From: Cyanobacteria bacterium UBA5018
Lineage (GTDB): Bacteria; Cyanobacteriota; Cyanobacteriia; PCC-6307; Cyanobiaceae
Assembly: GCA_002396505.1 (NCBI GenBank)
Contig: DGYA01000031.1
Span: forward strand, 1-11,752
Length of the DNA: 11,752 nucleotides
Direction: 5' to 3'
Shown: positions 1-5,699 of the stretch, in pieces
Layout: every line of letters begins with the position of its first letter
How positions within the stretch are numbered: position 1 is the stretch's first letter
Position numbers and translations under genes: made by a program
The notes under the pieces: model-generated
Databases searched by the model: none
What the model was told of the DNA's origin: nothing
What the model saw: the letters and a program-made list of their open reading frames with translations, nothing else

Positions 1-29
1 CGCCGCGCCGCTGAGGCTTGTCGTTAGGC
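1..29 (+). other. attC site, 3' end only (cut by window edge)
   Basis: The R' box GTTAGGC at 23-29 fits the consensus GTTRRRY and is preceded by a GC-rich inverted-repeat arm. The R'' half lies outside the window. The cut point, between 23 and 24, starts the first complete cassette. Confidence 0.65.
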
Positions 30-36
30 AGCGAAA

Positions 37-64
37 TTCAAATAACTCACCCTTGTGTCATAAT
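37..64 (+). promoter_or_regulatory. Candidate sigma-70-type promoter for the first cassette gene
   Basis: TTCAAA at 37-42 (4/6 to the -35 consensus) and CATAAT at 59-64 (5/6 to the -10 consensus) are separated by 16 bases. They lie just after the cassette boundary and about 40 bases before the ATG at 103. This would make the cassette gene independent of an integron Pc promoter. It is a pattern match only. Confidence 0.4.
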
Positions 65-91
65 CCTGATTGTCTGACAAAAATTGGGTTT

Positions 92-96
92 GGAGG
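92..96 (+). promoter_or_regulatory. Shine-Dalgarno sequence that sets the start at 103
   Basis: GGAGG ends six bases before ATG 103. This is ideal spacing, so the ATG is preferred over the in-frame TTG at 70, which has no such sequence. Confidence 0.7.
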
Positions 97-102
97 TTCC
101 CC

Positions 103-813
103 ATGCCAAATGTGATCGATCAAAAGCGTGATGCAATTGCCTTGGTCTGCAGGCAGTTTGGGATTCAGCGTCTTTTTGTCTTAGGCTCAGCCCTTCGTGA
201 AGACTTTCGCCCTGGAGAAAGTGTCGTTGATCTCTTGATCGAGTTTAAGCCCTTGGGAAGTTGCAACAAGGTGCAAGCCTATTACGACGTGCTCAAAACA
301 CTAAAGGATCTATTCCAGTCAGATGTTAACTTGGTCATGGCAAGTGCAAACAGGATCATTGATATAGAGATTGAAAGAACAAAGCAGCTTGTTTATGCCG
401 CACCAATTATCCGAATTCCCAGTCGTCTAGAACTTGCATCTTATGTCGCGCATCGTAGGCTTGCTCGGTGGACAGAAAAGTTTTCAGCCCTAATCAATGA
501 TGGTGATTCTTTATGTTTACTTCTTGATAGTTGGTCGAGTGATGGAATCCCAGTAGAAGTGATGTTAGGAGCAACTAAGAAACAGAAAAGTTTTGCCTTA
601 TACTGGGGTCAACAAGTAGATGGTTGGGGTTATGGCTGGGGCCAAATAGCAAAAAAGGATATTAATATAGACATATTGTGCTGTTGCCAGTGCGGCCAGC
701 ATGCTTCTTGTCCGTTTGGTGGGGACGATGATGCAGACCCTTTGACGGAGGCAGCTTTTTTGGGTGAGTATAATATGCAAGAGCTTAGTAACGCATTGTG
801 GTGGTGGGAATGA
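103..813 (+). CDS. Degenerate MntA-like nucleotidyltransferase-fold protein, cassette 1
   Basis: A 236-residue protein. Residues 1 to about 100 match the minimal nucleotidyltransferase (MntA/COG1669) layout: a GS motif at 28-29, then REDFRPGES, the strand VVDLLIEF at 41-48, then VNLV at 75-78, and the usual ERTKQLVYAA-type end of the domain. In active family members the strand reads DIDLLVEF and the later motif VDLV. Here the first catalytic Asp is Val41 and the third is Asn76; only Asp43 remains. The domain therefore looks catalytically dead, or binds nucleotide without transferring it. The remaining ~135 residues match nothing I recognise. They include a glycine/tryptophan stretch (WGQQVDGWGYGWG, 168-180) and a cysteine cluster (CCCQCGQHASC, 193-203) that could bind metal. 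Active MntA proteins AMPylate HEPN toxins, but no HEPN partner is in this cassette. The start is fixed by GGAGG at 92-96. Confidence 0.7.
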   Translation: MPNVIDQKRDAIALVCRQFGIQRLFVLGSALREDFRPGESVVDLLIEFKPLGSCNKVQAYYDVLKTLKDLFQSDVNLVMASANRIIDIEIERTKQLVYAAPIIRIPSRLELASYVAHRRLARWTEKFSALINDGDSLCLLLDSWSSDGIPVEVMLGATKKQKSFALYWGQQVDGWGYGWGQIAKKDINIDILCCCQCGQHASCPFGGDDDADPLTEAAFLGEYNMQELSNALWWWE

Positions 814-862
814 TGATGATGCATATCAATGCTGCTGTTGGACTCTGCTGCGGAGGGGCTCC

Positions 863-931
863 GTCCAACAAGCCAATGGATCGGACGCCTCCGCACTATG
901 CGCTCCGGCGTCGCTCATCGGCGCGTTAGGC
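863..931 (+). other. attC site of cassette 1
   Basis: R'' is GTCCAAC (863-869) and R' is GTTAGGC (925-931); both fit the consensus (RYYYAAC, GTTRRRY). The inner arms GACGCC (884-889) and GGCGTC (907-912) form the hairpin stem. R'' matches its own cassette's start at 5/7 positions, the poorest fit in the array. The next cassette begins at 926. Confidence 0.85.
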
Positions 932-965
932 ATCCGCGAACCAAGCACGGCTCTTCAGTTGCGCA

Positions 966-2201
966 ATGTCTTCTGTTAATCTGATTCAGCATGAGACGTT
1001 CATGAAGATAGTCGCCCCGGCAGAAGCTGACATGTGGGATTTGCCCACCGACCCATGTCGAACAAGGATGACGGATCAGGAGATTAACGATAAGTATGAT
1101 CTTCGCGAGAAAAGGATTGTCACAGAATCGAATAGGGAAAAGTTGCCCAATTTTGTCGATGCACTTAAGCGACCAGATTACATAGATCTCCAGCCATTTT
1201 ACCAACGCCGCGAACGCTGGGATTCAGAACGGCAGTCTCGGCTTATTGAATCTTTCATTATCAACATTCCACTGCCACCATTATTTCTTTACGAGAAAGC
1301 CTATAATTCTTACGAGGTGATGGATGGTCAGCAGAGAATAAATGCACTCCAGGCATTTTATTCTAATGAACTTCAACTAACGGGGCTCGAGATCTGGCCA
1401 GAACTAAATGGAAAGACGTACGCAAAGCTGCCATCGAAAATCAAGGCTGGCATCGACAGGCGAAGCATCGCCTACATTGTGCTGCTCAAGGAATCAACTG
1501 ACAGCGAAGAGGAGGCACTGCTAATAAAGCAGTTAGTCTTCGAACGCTTGAATACAGGAGGGATTAAGCTCGGCAATCAGGAAATAAGAAACGCCCTATA
1601 CCATGGCCCGTTAAACGCACTATTGCTTCGGCTCTCACGCTATCCCGCATTTACTAAAGCATGGGGCGTCCCACCATATTCATCGGAGGAGAAAAGTCGC
1701 ATCCCCAAGGACTTAGCAGATAACAGGCTCTTCCAAACTATGGATGACGCGGAAATTGTTCTTAGATTTCTTGCGCTCAGGCATGCCGACAAGTTACGAC
1801 GCGGAATGAATGGCTTTCTCGATTTGTATATGATCCGAGCACGCACTTTTTCTGAGTCAGACATTTGTATTCTTGAATCACTTTTCTGCAAAACAATTGA
1901 TCTTGGTGTGCAGGTCTATGGCGATTTACTTTTTCGACCATTTGCCGCTTCTGAACAAAAGTGGCAAAACCACCCACACAAAGCATTTTACGACGCGGTT
2001 ATGGTCAGCTTGAGCGAGCGGCTTAATGACGCCGATCGTTTGATCACTTCTCGGCTGGAGATAATCGAGGCGACAAAACAACTCTTCATAAACCACGAAG
2101 CAGGCACATTTACTGGGCGCGGTAATACAAAGTCAGATGTTCAGGAAAGAATACGCCTCTTCAAGGTCATGCTTGACACGATCGTCCCCGCTAGTGAATG
2201 A
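966..2201 (+). CDS. DUF262 domain protein (ParB/sulfiredoxin-like fold), cassette 2, first gene
   Basis: A 411-residue protein with a clear DUF262 domain at about residues 55-240. It has PFYQRRERWD (77-86), the strand SYEVMDGQQR with the family motif DGQQR at 120-124, and FERLNTGG at 192-199. In GmrSD, BrxU and SspE relatives this domain binds or hydrolyses nucleotides and often senses modified DNA. The DUF1524 HNH nuclease domain that commonly follows is absent; residues 250-411 are mostly helical with no recognised catalytic motif. The partner enzyme is more likely the next gene, whose ATG overlaps this stop by four bases (ATGA, 2198-2201). A joint defence or toxin role is inferred. ATG 966 lies 40 bases after the cassette boundary with no Shine-Dalgarno sequence; ATG 1002 is an alternative start. 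Confidence 0.85.
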   Translation: MSSVNLIQHETFMKIVAPAEADMWDLPTDPCRTRMTDQEINDKYDLREKRIVTESNREKLPNFVDALKRPDYIDLQPFYQRRERWDSERQSRLIESFIINIPLPPLFLYEKAYNSYEVMDGQQRINALQAFYSNELQLTGLEIWPELNGKTYAKLPSKIKAGIDRRSIAYIVLLKESTDSEEEALLIKQLVFERLNTGGIKLGNQEIRNALYHGPLNALLLRLSRYPAFTKAWGVPPYSSEEKSRIPKDLADNRLFQTMDDAEIVLRFLALRHADKLRRGMNGFLDLYMIRARTFSESDICILESLFCKTIDLGVQVYGDLLFRPFAASEQKWQNHPHKAFYDAVMVSLSERLNDADRLITSRLEIIEATKQLFINHEAGTFTGRGNTKSDVQERIRLFKVMLDTIVPASE

Positions 2202-3235
2202 TCACCGCCCTCCTTTCGCGGCTTCGTACTGATTTGGCCGACATACGTGCGCAGGTCAAAACCAGTATGAATATTCGCGCCTTACTTGCAGGGTCGAAGA
2301 AGGCTGATCCCGACATAGTGGCTATTGCTGCGGAAGCGCCTGCCTCAGCTGCGTGGGCTGTCTACGACCACGGTGCTGCGGTGACCAGATTATATGCAGT
2401 CTACGAGCGGTTTATTGAGGATTTAGCAGCAGAGTGGCTCTCGTTCTTACCTATTTTGTGGCCTAGGTATAAAGAGCTAGATGAACGGATAAGGCAAACC
2501 CACCGTGAAGGTGTAGGCAGGATGCTCAGCACACTCCATTACCGTCGTAATCGTAGTGTCGATCCTGTTGGTCTCATTAAGGGACTCCTCCAAGGAATTA
2601 GTACCGCTCCATACTCCGTTGACCCAGTGGCATTTATTCAAACGGAGCGAAACTATAAGCCAGATGTGCTTAGAACGTTCTTCAACTCGGTTGGCATCAG
2701 CGACAGTTGGCTGTGGGTCGATAAACATGCGGTCGTTCAAGCGTACATTGGATCTAGTACAAGGCCGGACCCGACTCTCGAAAATGCACTGACAGATTTT
2801 GTGAATTACAGAAATGATGCTGCCCACTGCCTCGCCGATGAAATTCTTGGCATAGATGCATTGCTGGAGCTCGTCGCTTTGGTTGAGGCAATTTCAATCG
2901 CACTTGCAGAATTGGTTCGTGACCGAATCGTTCAAGGCTTGTTAAAGGTGGATCAAGCTATCGAGCTTGGAGTTGTTACTGAAGTATTCCCAAGGGCTGG
3001 CGCGGTCGTAGCCAAGTGTGCTCAGGGTACTATCTGTAAAGGAGACAGCCTGATTGTTTGCGGTAAGCGCATGTGCAAGGAAGTCTCAGTAGATACTATC
3101 CAAATGAATGGGCAGTCTTGCGATGGGGTTTCAATCCTTCACGAAACAGAAGTGGGATTAGCGCTTGGCGAAGGCATGCGGCCAAACTGGAAGCTAATAA
3201 AGCTGAAGCTCGTTCCTCAATACAGCGATGCCTAA
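2198..3235 (+). CDS. HEPN RNase-like protein with C-terminal translation-factor-like beta-barrel, cassette 2, second gene
   Basis: A 345-residue protein. Residues ~55-245 are helical and resemble the MAE_28990/RiboL-PSP HEPN group: an early helix YERFIEDLAAEW (69-80), then FVNYRNDAAH (201-210) giving the HEPN catalytic signature R205-x4-H210. Such domains are usually metal-independent RNases. After a helix ending near 252, residues ~256-338 are predominantly beta. They resemble domain 2 of EF-Tu-type GTPases in pattern: GVVTEVFPRAGAVVAK, then TICKGDSLIV, VSVDTIQMNG, TEVGLALGEG and WKLIKLKL. No G domain is present. The gene is translationally coupled to the DUF262 gene (ATGA). Its TAA stop (3233-3235) lies inside the attC R'' box. 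The pair looks like a DUF262 sensor with an RNase effector; the function is inferred. I am confident of the HEPN motif and moderately so of the barrel. Confidence 0.8.
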   Translation: MITALLSRLRTDLADIRAQVKTSMNIRALLAGSKKADPDIVAIAAEAPASAAWAVYDHGAAVTRLYAVYERFIEDLAAEWLSFLPILWPRYKELDERIRQTHREGVGRMLSTLHYRRNRSVDPVGLIKGLLQGISTAPYSVDPVAFIQTERNYKPDVLRTFFNSVGISDSWLWVDKHAVVQAYIGSSTRPDPTLENALTDFVNYRNDAAHCLADEILGIDALLELVALVEAISIALAELVRDRIVQGLLKVDQAIELGVVTEVFPRAGAVVAKCAQGTICKGDSLIVCGKRMCKEVSVDTIQMNGQSCDGVSILHETEVGLALGEGMRPNWKLIKLKLVPQYSDA

Positions 3236-3314
3236 CATCAAGAAACAGCGGACGTGATCATAAGTGCAGGAGAATGCATCAGCCTTTGCCCGCTGCTGAT
3301 CTTGAGCGTTGGAC
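3230..3314 (+). other. attC site of cassette 2
   Basis: R'' is GCCTAAC (3230-3236) and R' is GTTGGAC (3308-3314). The arms ATCAAGA..CAGCGG and CCGCTGCTGATCTTGAG are complementary with small offsets. R'' is perfectly complementary to the GTTAGGC at its own cassette's start (925-931). R'' also supplies the stop codon of the HEPN gene. Confidence 0.9.
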
Positions 3315-3354
3315 CAAGCCGCTACGCGGCAGATTCAACAGCCAAGAATATTTC

Positions 3355-3510
3355 ATGGCTTCACTGCTTGCTCTCTTGATACCGCTACAGGTGCAGTGTG
3401 CAGATTCACACCGCGATGAGCTCAACACCAACTACACTTCTGCTGAAGTAGTGAGTATCATGTGGCAAGTTTCCTTCCTGCCAGCCAAGCCAATCATGAA
3501 GGAAACCTGA
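3355..3510 (+). CDS. Possible 51-residue small protein, cassette 3
   Basis: This is the only sizeable ORF in a 318-bp cassette. It starts at ATG 3355 and has no visible ribosome-binding site. The first 15 residues (MASLLALLIPLQVQC) are hydrophobic and end in Cys-Ala, somewhat like a short signal or lipoprotein leader but without the usual N-terminal Lys/Arg. The rest has no motif I recognise. The reading frame stays open upstream through the HEPN gene, so openness alone is weak evidence. The cassette may instead be non-coding or carry an RNA. Confidence 0.3.
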   Translation: MASLLALLIPLQVQCADSHRDELNTNYTSAEVVSIMWQVSFLPAKPIMKET

Positions 3511-3564
3511 AAAACGGGCGGACTTATCTGCAGTAGGGCCAGCCCCTTCCTCCCCCCAGGGCCC

Positions 3565-3592
3565 CCTGTGTTGGGGGCTTGTCCAACACAGG
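3565..3592 (+). terminator. Perfect 10-bp stem-loop before attC 3 (possible terminator or part of the attC fold)
   Basis: CCTGTGTTGG (3565-3574) and CCAACACAGG (3583-3592) are perfect inverted repeats around an 8-base loop. No U-run follows, so intrinsic termination is doubtful. The right arm contains the R'' box GTCCAAC, and its last two bases begin the next stem (3591-3620), so the two folds compete. See the attC entry at 3581. Confidence 0.35.
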
Positions 3593-3632
3593 ATAGATCG
3601 TGGCTTCGCACGATCTATCCAAGCCGTTCGAA
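3581..3632 (+). other. Very short attC site of cassette 3
   Basis: R'' is GTCCAAC (3581-3587) and R' is GTTCGAA (3626-3632). Between them is a perfect 12-bp hairpin, GGATAGATCGTG / CACGATCTATCC (3591-3602 and 3609-3620), with a 6-base loop. At 52 bases it is shorter than typical attC sites (roughly 57 to 140). R'' is perfectly complementary to the GTTGGAC at its own cassette's start (3308-3314), which supports it as a real site despite the size and the non-consensus R'. Confidence 0.7.
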
Positions 3633-3653
3633 GGATCGAAGGATGAATGGGCG

Positions 3654-3821
3654 CTGGGTAGTAACCTCATTAAACTCTGGTTAAAGCAACTTTTTGCCGA
3701 AGAGAACCATTTTGCGCACCTTAGTTATTTGGGAGTTCCTATTCCAACTGATGCAGAGTTGCTTATGTATCTTTTCACGTGTATAGTAGGAGTGTCCGTA
3801 GCAAGAGCAGGGGCTAGATGA
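3654..3821 (+). CDS. Short hydrophobic-C-terminus protein, unknown, cassette 4, first gene
   Basis: The frame runs from GTG 3600, but that codon lies inside the attC 3 hairpin and before the cassette boundary at 3627. A gene carried by this cassette must start later; the only candidate near the 5' end is CTG 3654, giving about 55 residues. I recognise no family. Visible features are an amphipathic start (NLIKLWLKQLFAEE), HFAHLSYLGVPIPTDAE, and a hydrophobic segment LLMYLFTCIVGVSVARAG that could be one membrane helix near the C-terminus. The stop overlaps the next start (ATGA, 3818-3821), the best evidence that it is translated. The start is uncertain. Confidence 0.5.
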   Translation: MGSNLIKLWLKQLFAEENHFAHLSYLGVPIPTDAELLMYLFTCIVGVSVARAGAR

Positions 3822-4213
3822 GCATGACTCCAGGATCAGGCCCGGTTTCACGGGGGCAAGCCGGCTCGGCAAGGTCAATATCCAGACGTGTCGGGACTGG
3901 AAGGCGAAAAAGGCGTCAAGGAGGTCGCAGAACCATACCAGTTCAGGTTGTTGTACAAGGCGCAAATCCCTCCGTTCAAGGCGTCACCTATGGCACCTTA
4001 GAGATTTCCGGCGTATCGCCGTCATTCAATTCAATGGCTCATGTGCGCGTGACCGGCCAGCCGCTTGAAACTTCTAAATTAGATTCCGAGTTGAATGATA
4101 TATTTCTGCAACTCCACGTTCTTGACGTTAGCATCTCAAATGCCAACCATGCTATAGATGAACTAAAGGAATCGACAAGATCTATCATCGGCGGCATGCT
4201 GAGCAAAGACTAA
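3818..4213 (+). CDS. Basic-N-terminal protein of unknown function, cassette 4, second gene
   Basis: A 131-residue protein with three visible parts. Residues 1-40 are Gly/Ser/Arg-rich and strongly basic (SRRVGTGRRKRRQGGRR at 22-38), suggesting nucleic-acid or acidic-surface binding. Residues ~40-80 are beta-prone (TIPVQVVVQGA, GVTYGTLEISGVS, SMAHVRVTGQ). Residues ~84-128 are helical and amphipathic (LDSELNDIFLQLHVLDVSIS, HAIDELKESTRSIIGG), consistent with a coiled coil. It is coupled to the upstream ORF by ATGA, and the next gene starts six bases after its stop. I recognise no family. The basic tail and coiled coil suggest an assembly or binding protein rather than an enzyme. Confidence 0.65.
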   Translation: MSMTPGSGPVSRGQAGSARSISRRVGTGRRKRRQGGRRTIPVQVVVQGANPSVQGVTYGTLEISGVSPSFNSMAHVRVTGQPLETSKLDSELNDIFLQLHVLDVSISNANHAIDELKESTRSIIGGMLSKD

Positions 4214-4219
4214 CGCATT

Positions 4220-4495
4220 ATGCAGCTGCTTGGTCAGATTGTTAAATTTAGCAAGGAGCTCCTTGCTCTCAAGAGTCAAGTCGAGAAGAACACCCTAGAA
4301 ATCAAAGAGATTCGCGAAGACCTCAAGCAGCTGACAACAGTTATTCAAAACCTTAAACACAAAATGGAGATGCACCAGCTCAAACAGGAACATGAATTGA
4401 AAACGCAGAGATTGGAATTGGAAAATATATTACTTAGGCATTTTCGCCCGCCTTCGAGCAATGATGCTCCTCCCATGCTCCCTCCAAACAAGTAA
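4220..4495 (+). CDS. Coiled-coil protein of unknown function, cassette 4, third gene
   Basis: A 91-residue protein. Residues ~5-75 are an almost unbroken charged helix with heptad-like Leu/Ile spacing (LLALKSQVEKNTLEIKEIRE, LKQLTTVIQNLKHKMEM, LETQRL-like repeats). It ends in a proline-rich tail, FRPPSSNDAPPMLPPNK. There are no Cys or catalytic motifs. It lies six bases after the previous gene and 56 bases before the attC, so it is the last gene of a three-gene unit. It could pair with the C-terminal coiled coil of the preceding protein. No family recognised. Confidence 0.7.
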   Translation: MQLLGQIVKFSKELLALKSQVEKNTLEIKEIREDLKQLTTVIQNLKHKMEMHQLKQEHELKTQRLELENILLRHFRPPSSNDAPPMLPPNK

Positions 4496-4551
4496 GGTCT
4501 TGTTTTGGTAAGTCAGAGGTTTGCAAGCGCAATCTATGCAGGAGTGCCACC

Positions 4552-4654
4552 TTAGAACACAGCCATTCACCTGACTCGCCACCACAAATTCACTAAGCCC
4601 ACGGGGGTCCCTTTGCGCGGACTCTTTGCGTGCAGGTGATGGCCAGCGTTATCC
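4552..4654 (+). other. attC site of cassette 4
   Basis: R'' is TTAGAAC (4552-4558) and R' is GTTATCC (4648-4654); both are off consensus but keep AAC and GTT. The flanks ACAGCCATTCACCTGAC and GTGCAGGTGATGGCCAGC are complementary. R'' matches its own cassette's start (GTTCGAA, 3626-3632) at 6/7. At 103 bases it is the longest site in the array. Confidence 0.8.
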
Positions 4655-4707
4655 GTATCCAGGAAGCCGCTGACCGGAAGCCACGCCTGGTACCGAGAAG
4701 GAGTACC

Positions 4708-4719
4708 ATGCTGGAATGA
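4708..4719 (+). promoter_or_regulatory. Three-codon leader ORF coupled to hicA
   Basis: AAGGAG (4698-4703) sits four bases before ATG 4708, which opens Met-Leu-Glu-stop. That stop overlaps the hicA start (ATGA, 4716-4719). The Shine-Dalgarno fits this mini-ORF better than hicA itself (12-base spacing), so hicA may be translated by reinitiation. Inferred from spacing only. Confidence 0.35.
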
Positions 4720-4970
4720 AGCGAAAGCACCAGCGCACCCTTGAGCTGATCTTCTCTCGTCCCGTAAGCGGCAGCGTGCCGTGGAGGGACATCGAAGCCC
4801 TGTTTCAGGAGCTTGGTGGGGATGTCAGTGAGAGGGCGGGCAGCCGAGTCGCGGTCGTTCTGTTTGGTGAAGTCAGGGTCTTCCACAGACCCCACCCATC
4901 GCCTGATACAGACAAGGGTGCTGTTGCTTCGATCCTCAAATGGTTTGAAGAACACGGAGTTACACCATGA
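4716..4970 (+). CDS. hicA: HicA-family toxin (mRNA interferase), cassette 5
   Basis: An 84-residue type II toxin of the HicA family; characterised members are double-stranded-RNA-binding-fold RNases that cleave mRNA. It shows the HicA layout: a short basic N-terminus, VPWRDIEALFQELGG (20-34), GSRVAVVLFGE, VFHRPHPSPDTDKGAVASI and a C-terminal helix with a GV end. The canonical catalytic His in GSHH is replaced by GSRV, as in a common chromosomal subgroup; a His in the later FHRPHP could take its place. The gene overlaps hicB by four bases (ATGA, 4967-4970). Start 4716 was chosen by length and by family N-termini. Confidence 0.88.
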   Translation: MKRKHQRTLELIFSRPVSGSVPWRDIEALFQELGGDVSERAGSRVAVVLFGEVRVFHRPHPSPDTDKGAVASILKWFEEHGVTP

Positions 4971-5299
4971 ATCTCATGAATGTGGATGGCTACCACGCCA
5001 AAATTGGCTACGACGAGGAAACGGATCAGTTTCGCGGGGAAATTCTTGGGCTTTCTGGAGGAGCGAACTTTTATGGGTCCAGCCCTGAGGAGCTTCGCCA
5101 AGAATTCAAAAAGTCATTGGACGTTTTTCTTGAGGTCTGTAAGGAGCAAGGAATCGAGCCCCGCAGGCACTATTCAGGTAAGTTCAATCTTCGGATTCCA
5201 CCTGAACTACATGAGCAGTTAGTGATGACTGCGGAGGCGCAGGGAAAGAGTCTCAATTCGCTCGCTCAGGAAGCACTCCAGAGAAGTGTCACGGCATAG
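4967..5299 (+). CDS. hicB: HicB-family antitoxin, cassette 5
   Basis: A 110-residue antitoxin. Residues 1-65 have the degenerate RNase H-like HicB fold: GYHAKIGYDEETDQFRGEI, LGLSGGANFYGSSPEELRQ, then a helix DVFLEVCKEQG. Residues 68-107 (SGKFNLRIPPELHEQLVMTA, GKSLNSLAQEAL) form a ribbon-helix-helix DNA-binding domain for autoregulation. It neutralises HicA by masking its active site and represses the operon. The order toxin then antitoxin is usual for hicAB. The stop is 7 bases before the attC R'' box. ATG 4976 is an alternative start. Confidence 0.92.
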   Translation: MNLMNVDGYHAKIGYDEETDQFRGEILGLSGGANFYGSSPEELRQEFKKSLDVFLEVCKEQGIEPRRHYSGKFNLRIPPELHEQLVMTAEAQGKSLNSLAQEALQRSVTA

Positions 5300-5305
5300 A
5301 GGAAA

Positions 5306-5394
5306 GGATAACAAGCCCCTGAGTGGACAGGCCTCCATCGATTCTCTGCTTGCGATGTAAAGTCCTTGCCTGCCACTCAGGTGCAGCGTTAGAG
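5306..5394 (+). other. attC site of cassette 5
   Basis: R'' is GGATAAC (5306-5312) and R' is GTTAGAG (5388-5394). The arms AAGCCCCTGAGTGG (5313-5326) and CCACTCAGGTGCAGC (5373-5387) are complementary. R'' is perfectly complementary to its own cassette's start GTTATCC (4648-4654). It shares much sequence with the site at 7780-7870. Confidence 0.92.
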
Positions 5395-5402
5395 AGATGG
5401 GT

Positions 5403-5453
5403 CACTGGCCGCCAAGCCGCCCAGTGGTATAGTCTGCGTATAGCCGCCACTGG
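5403..5453 (+). promoter_or_regulatory. Candidate mazEF promoter/operator
   Basis: CCAGTGG (5421-5427) and CCACTGG (5447-5453) form a 7-bp inverted repeat, and CACTGG (5403-5408) is a third half-site in the same orientation as the second arm. Between the arms lie TATAGT (5428-5433, 5/6 to the -10 consensus) and a second TATAG (5439-5443). The layout, half-sites straddling the -10 just before mazE at 5457, fits autorepression by the MazE/MazF complex. No good -35 is visible. Confidence 0.4.
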
Positions 5454-5456
5454 GGC

Positions 5457-5699
5457 ATGCAGACGAGGGTTCAGAAGTGGGGAAACAGCCTTGGCTTGAG
5501 GATTCCACGCGGCTTGGCAGATGAGGTGGGCTTGGGGGTTGGGACGGAAGTCAGCCTCATCGCCAAGGATGGTGAGCTGGTCTTGAGGCCCTCTCTGCCG
5601 AGCCGGCTCAGGCTTGCGGATCTTCTTGCTGGTATCACGCCAGAGAACATTCACGCCTCCGTTGATACGGGGGATGCCGTGGGTTCTGAAGCGTTCTGA
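5457..5699 (+). CDS. mazE: MazE-type antitoxin (AbrB/SpoVT fold), cassette 6
   Basis: An 80-residue protein. Residues 1-46 are a swapped-hairpin AbrB DNA-binding domain (VQKWGNSLGLRIPRGLADE, then GTEVSLIAKDGELVLRPS), the standard MazE N-terminus. Residues 48-80 are the flexible acidic tail that would occupy the toxin's RNA-binding groove. The stop overlaps the toxin start by one base (TGATG, 5697-5701), so translation is coupled. Likely represses its own promoter through the inverted repeats at 5421-5453. Confidence 0.93.
   Translation: MQTRVQKWGNSLGLRIPRGLADEVGLGVGTEVSLIAKDGELVLRPSLPSRLRLADLLAGITPENIHASVDTGDAVGSEAF

Noticed and set aside
3073..3354. Upstream part of the open frame that ends at 3510
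   Set aside because: It overlaps the HEPN gene's C-terminal barrel and the attC in another frame and crosses a cassette boundary; only the part from ATG 3355 could belong to cassette 3.
3600..3653. GTG 3600 as the start of the first cassette 4 gene
   Set aside because: The codon lies in the attC 3 hairpin and before the cut point at 3627, so it would be lost when the cassette moves.
4208..4214. GACTAAC as a further R'' box, which would split cassette 4
   Set aside because: No R' with complementary flanks follows within a normal attC length; GTTAAAT (4238 region) and GTTATTC (4339 region) do not pair with its flank.
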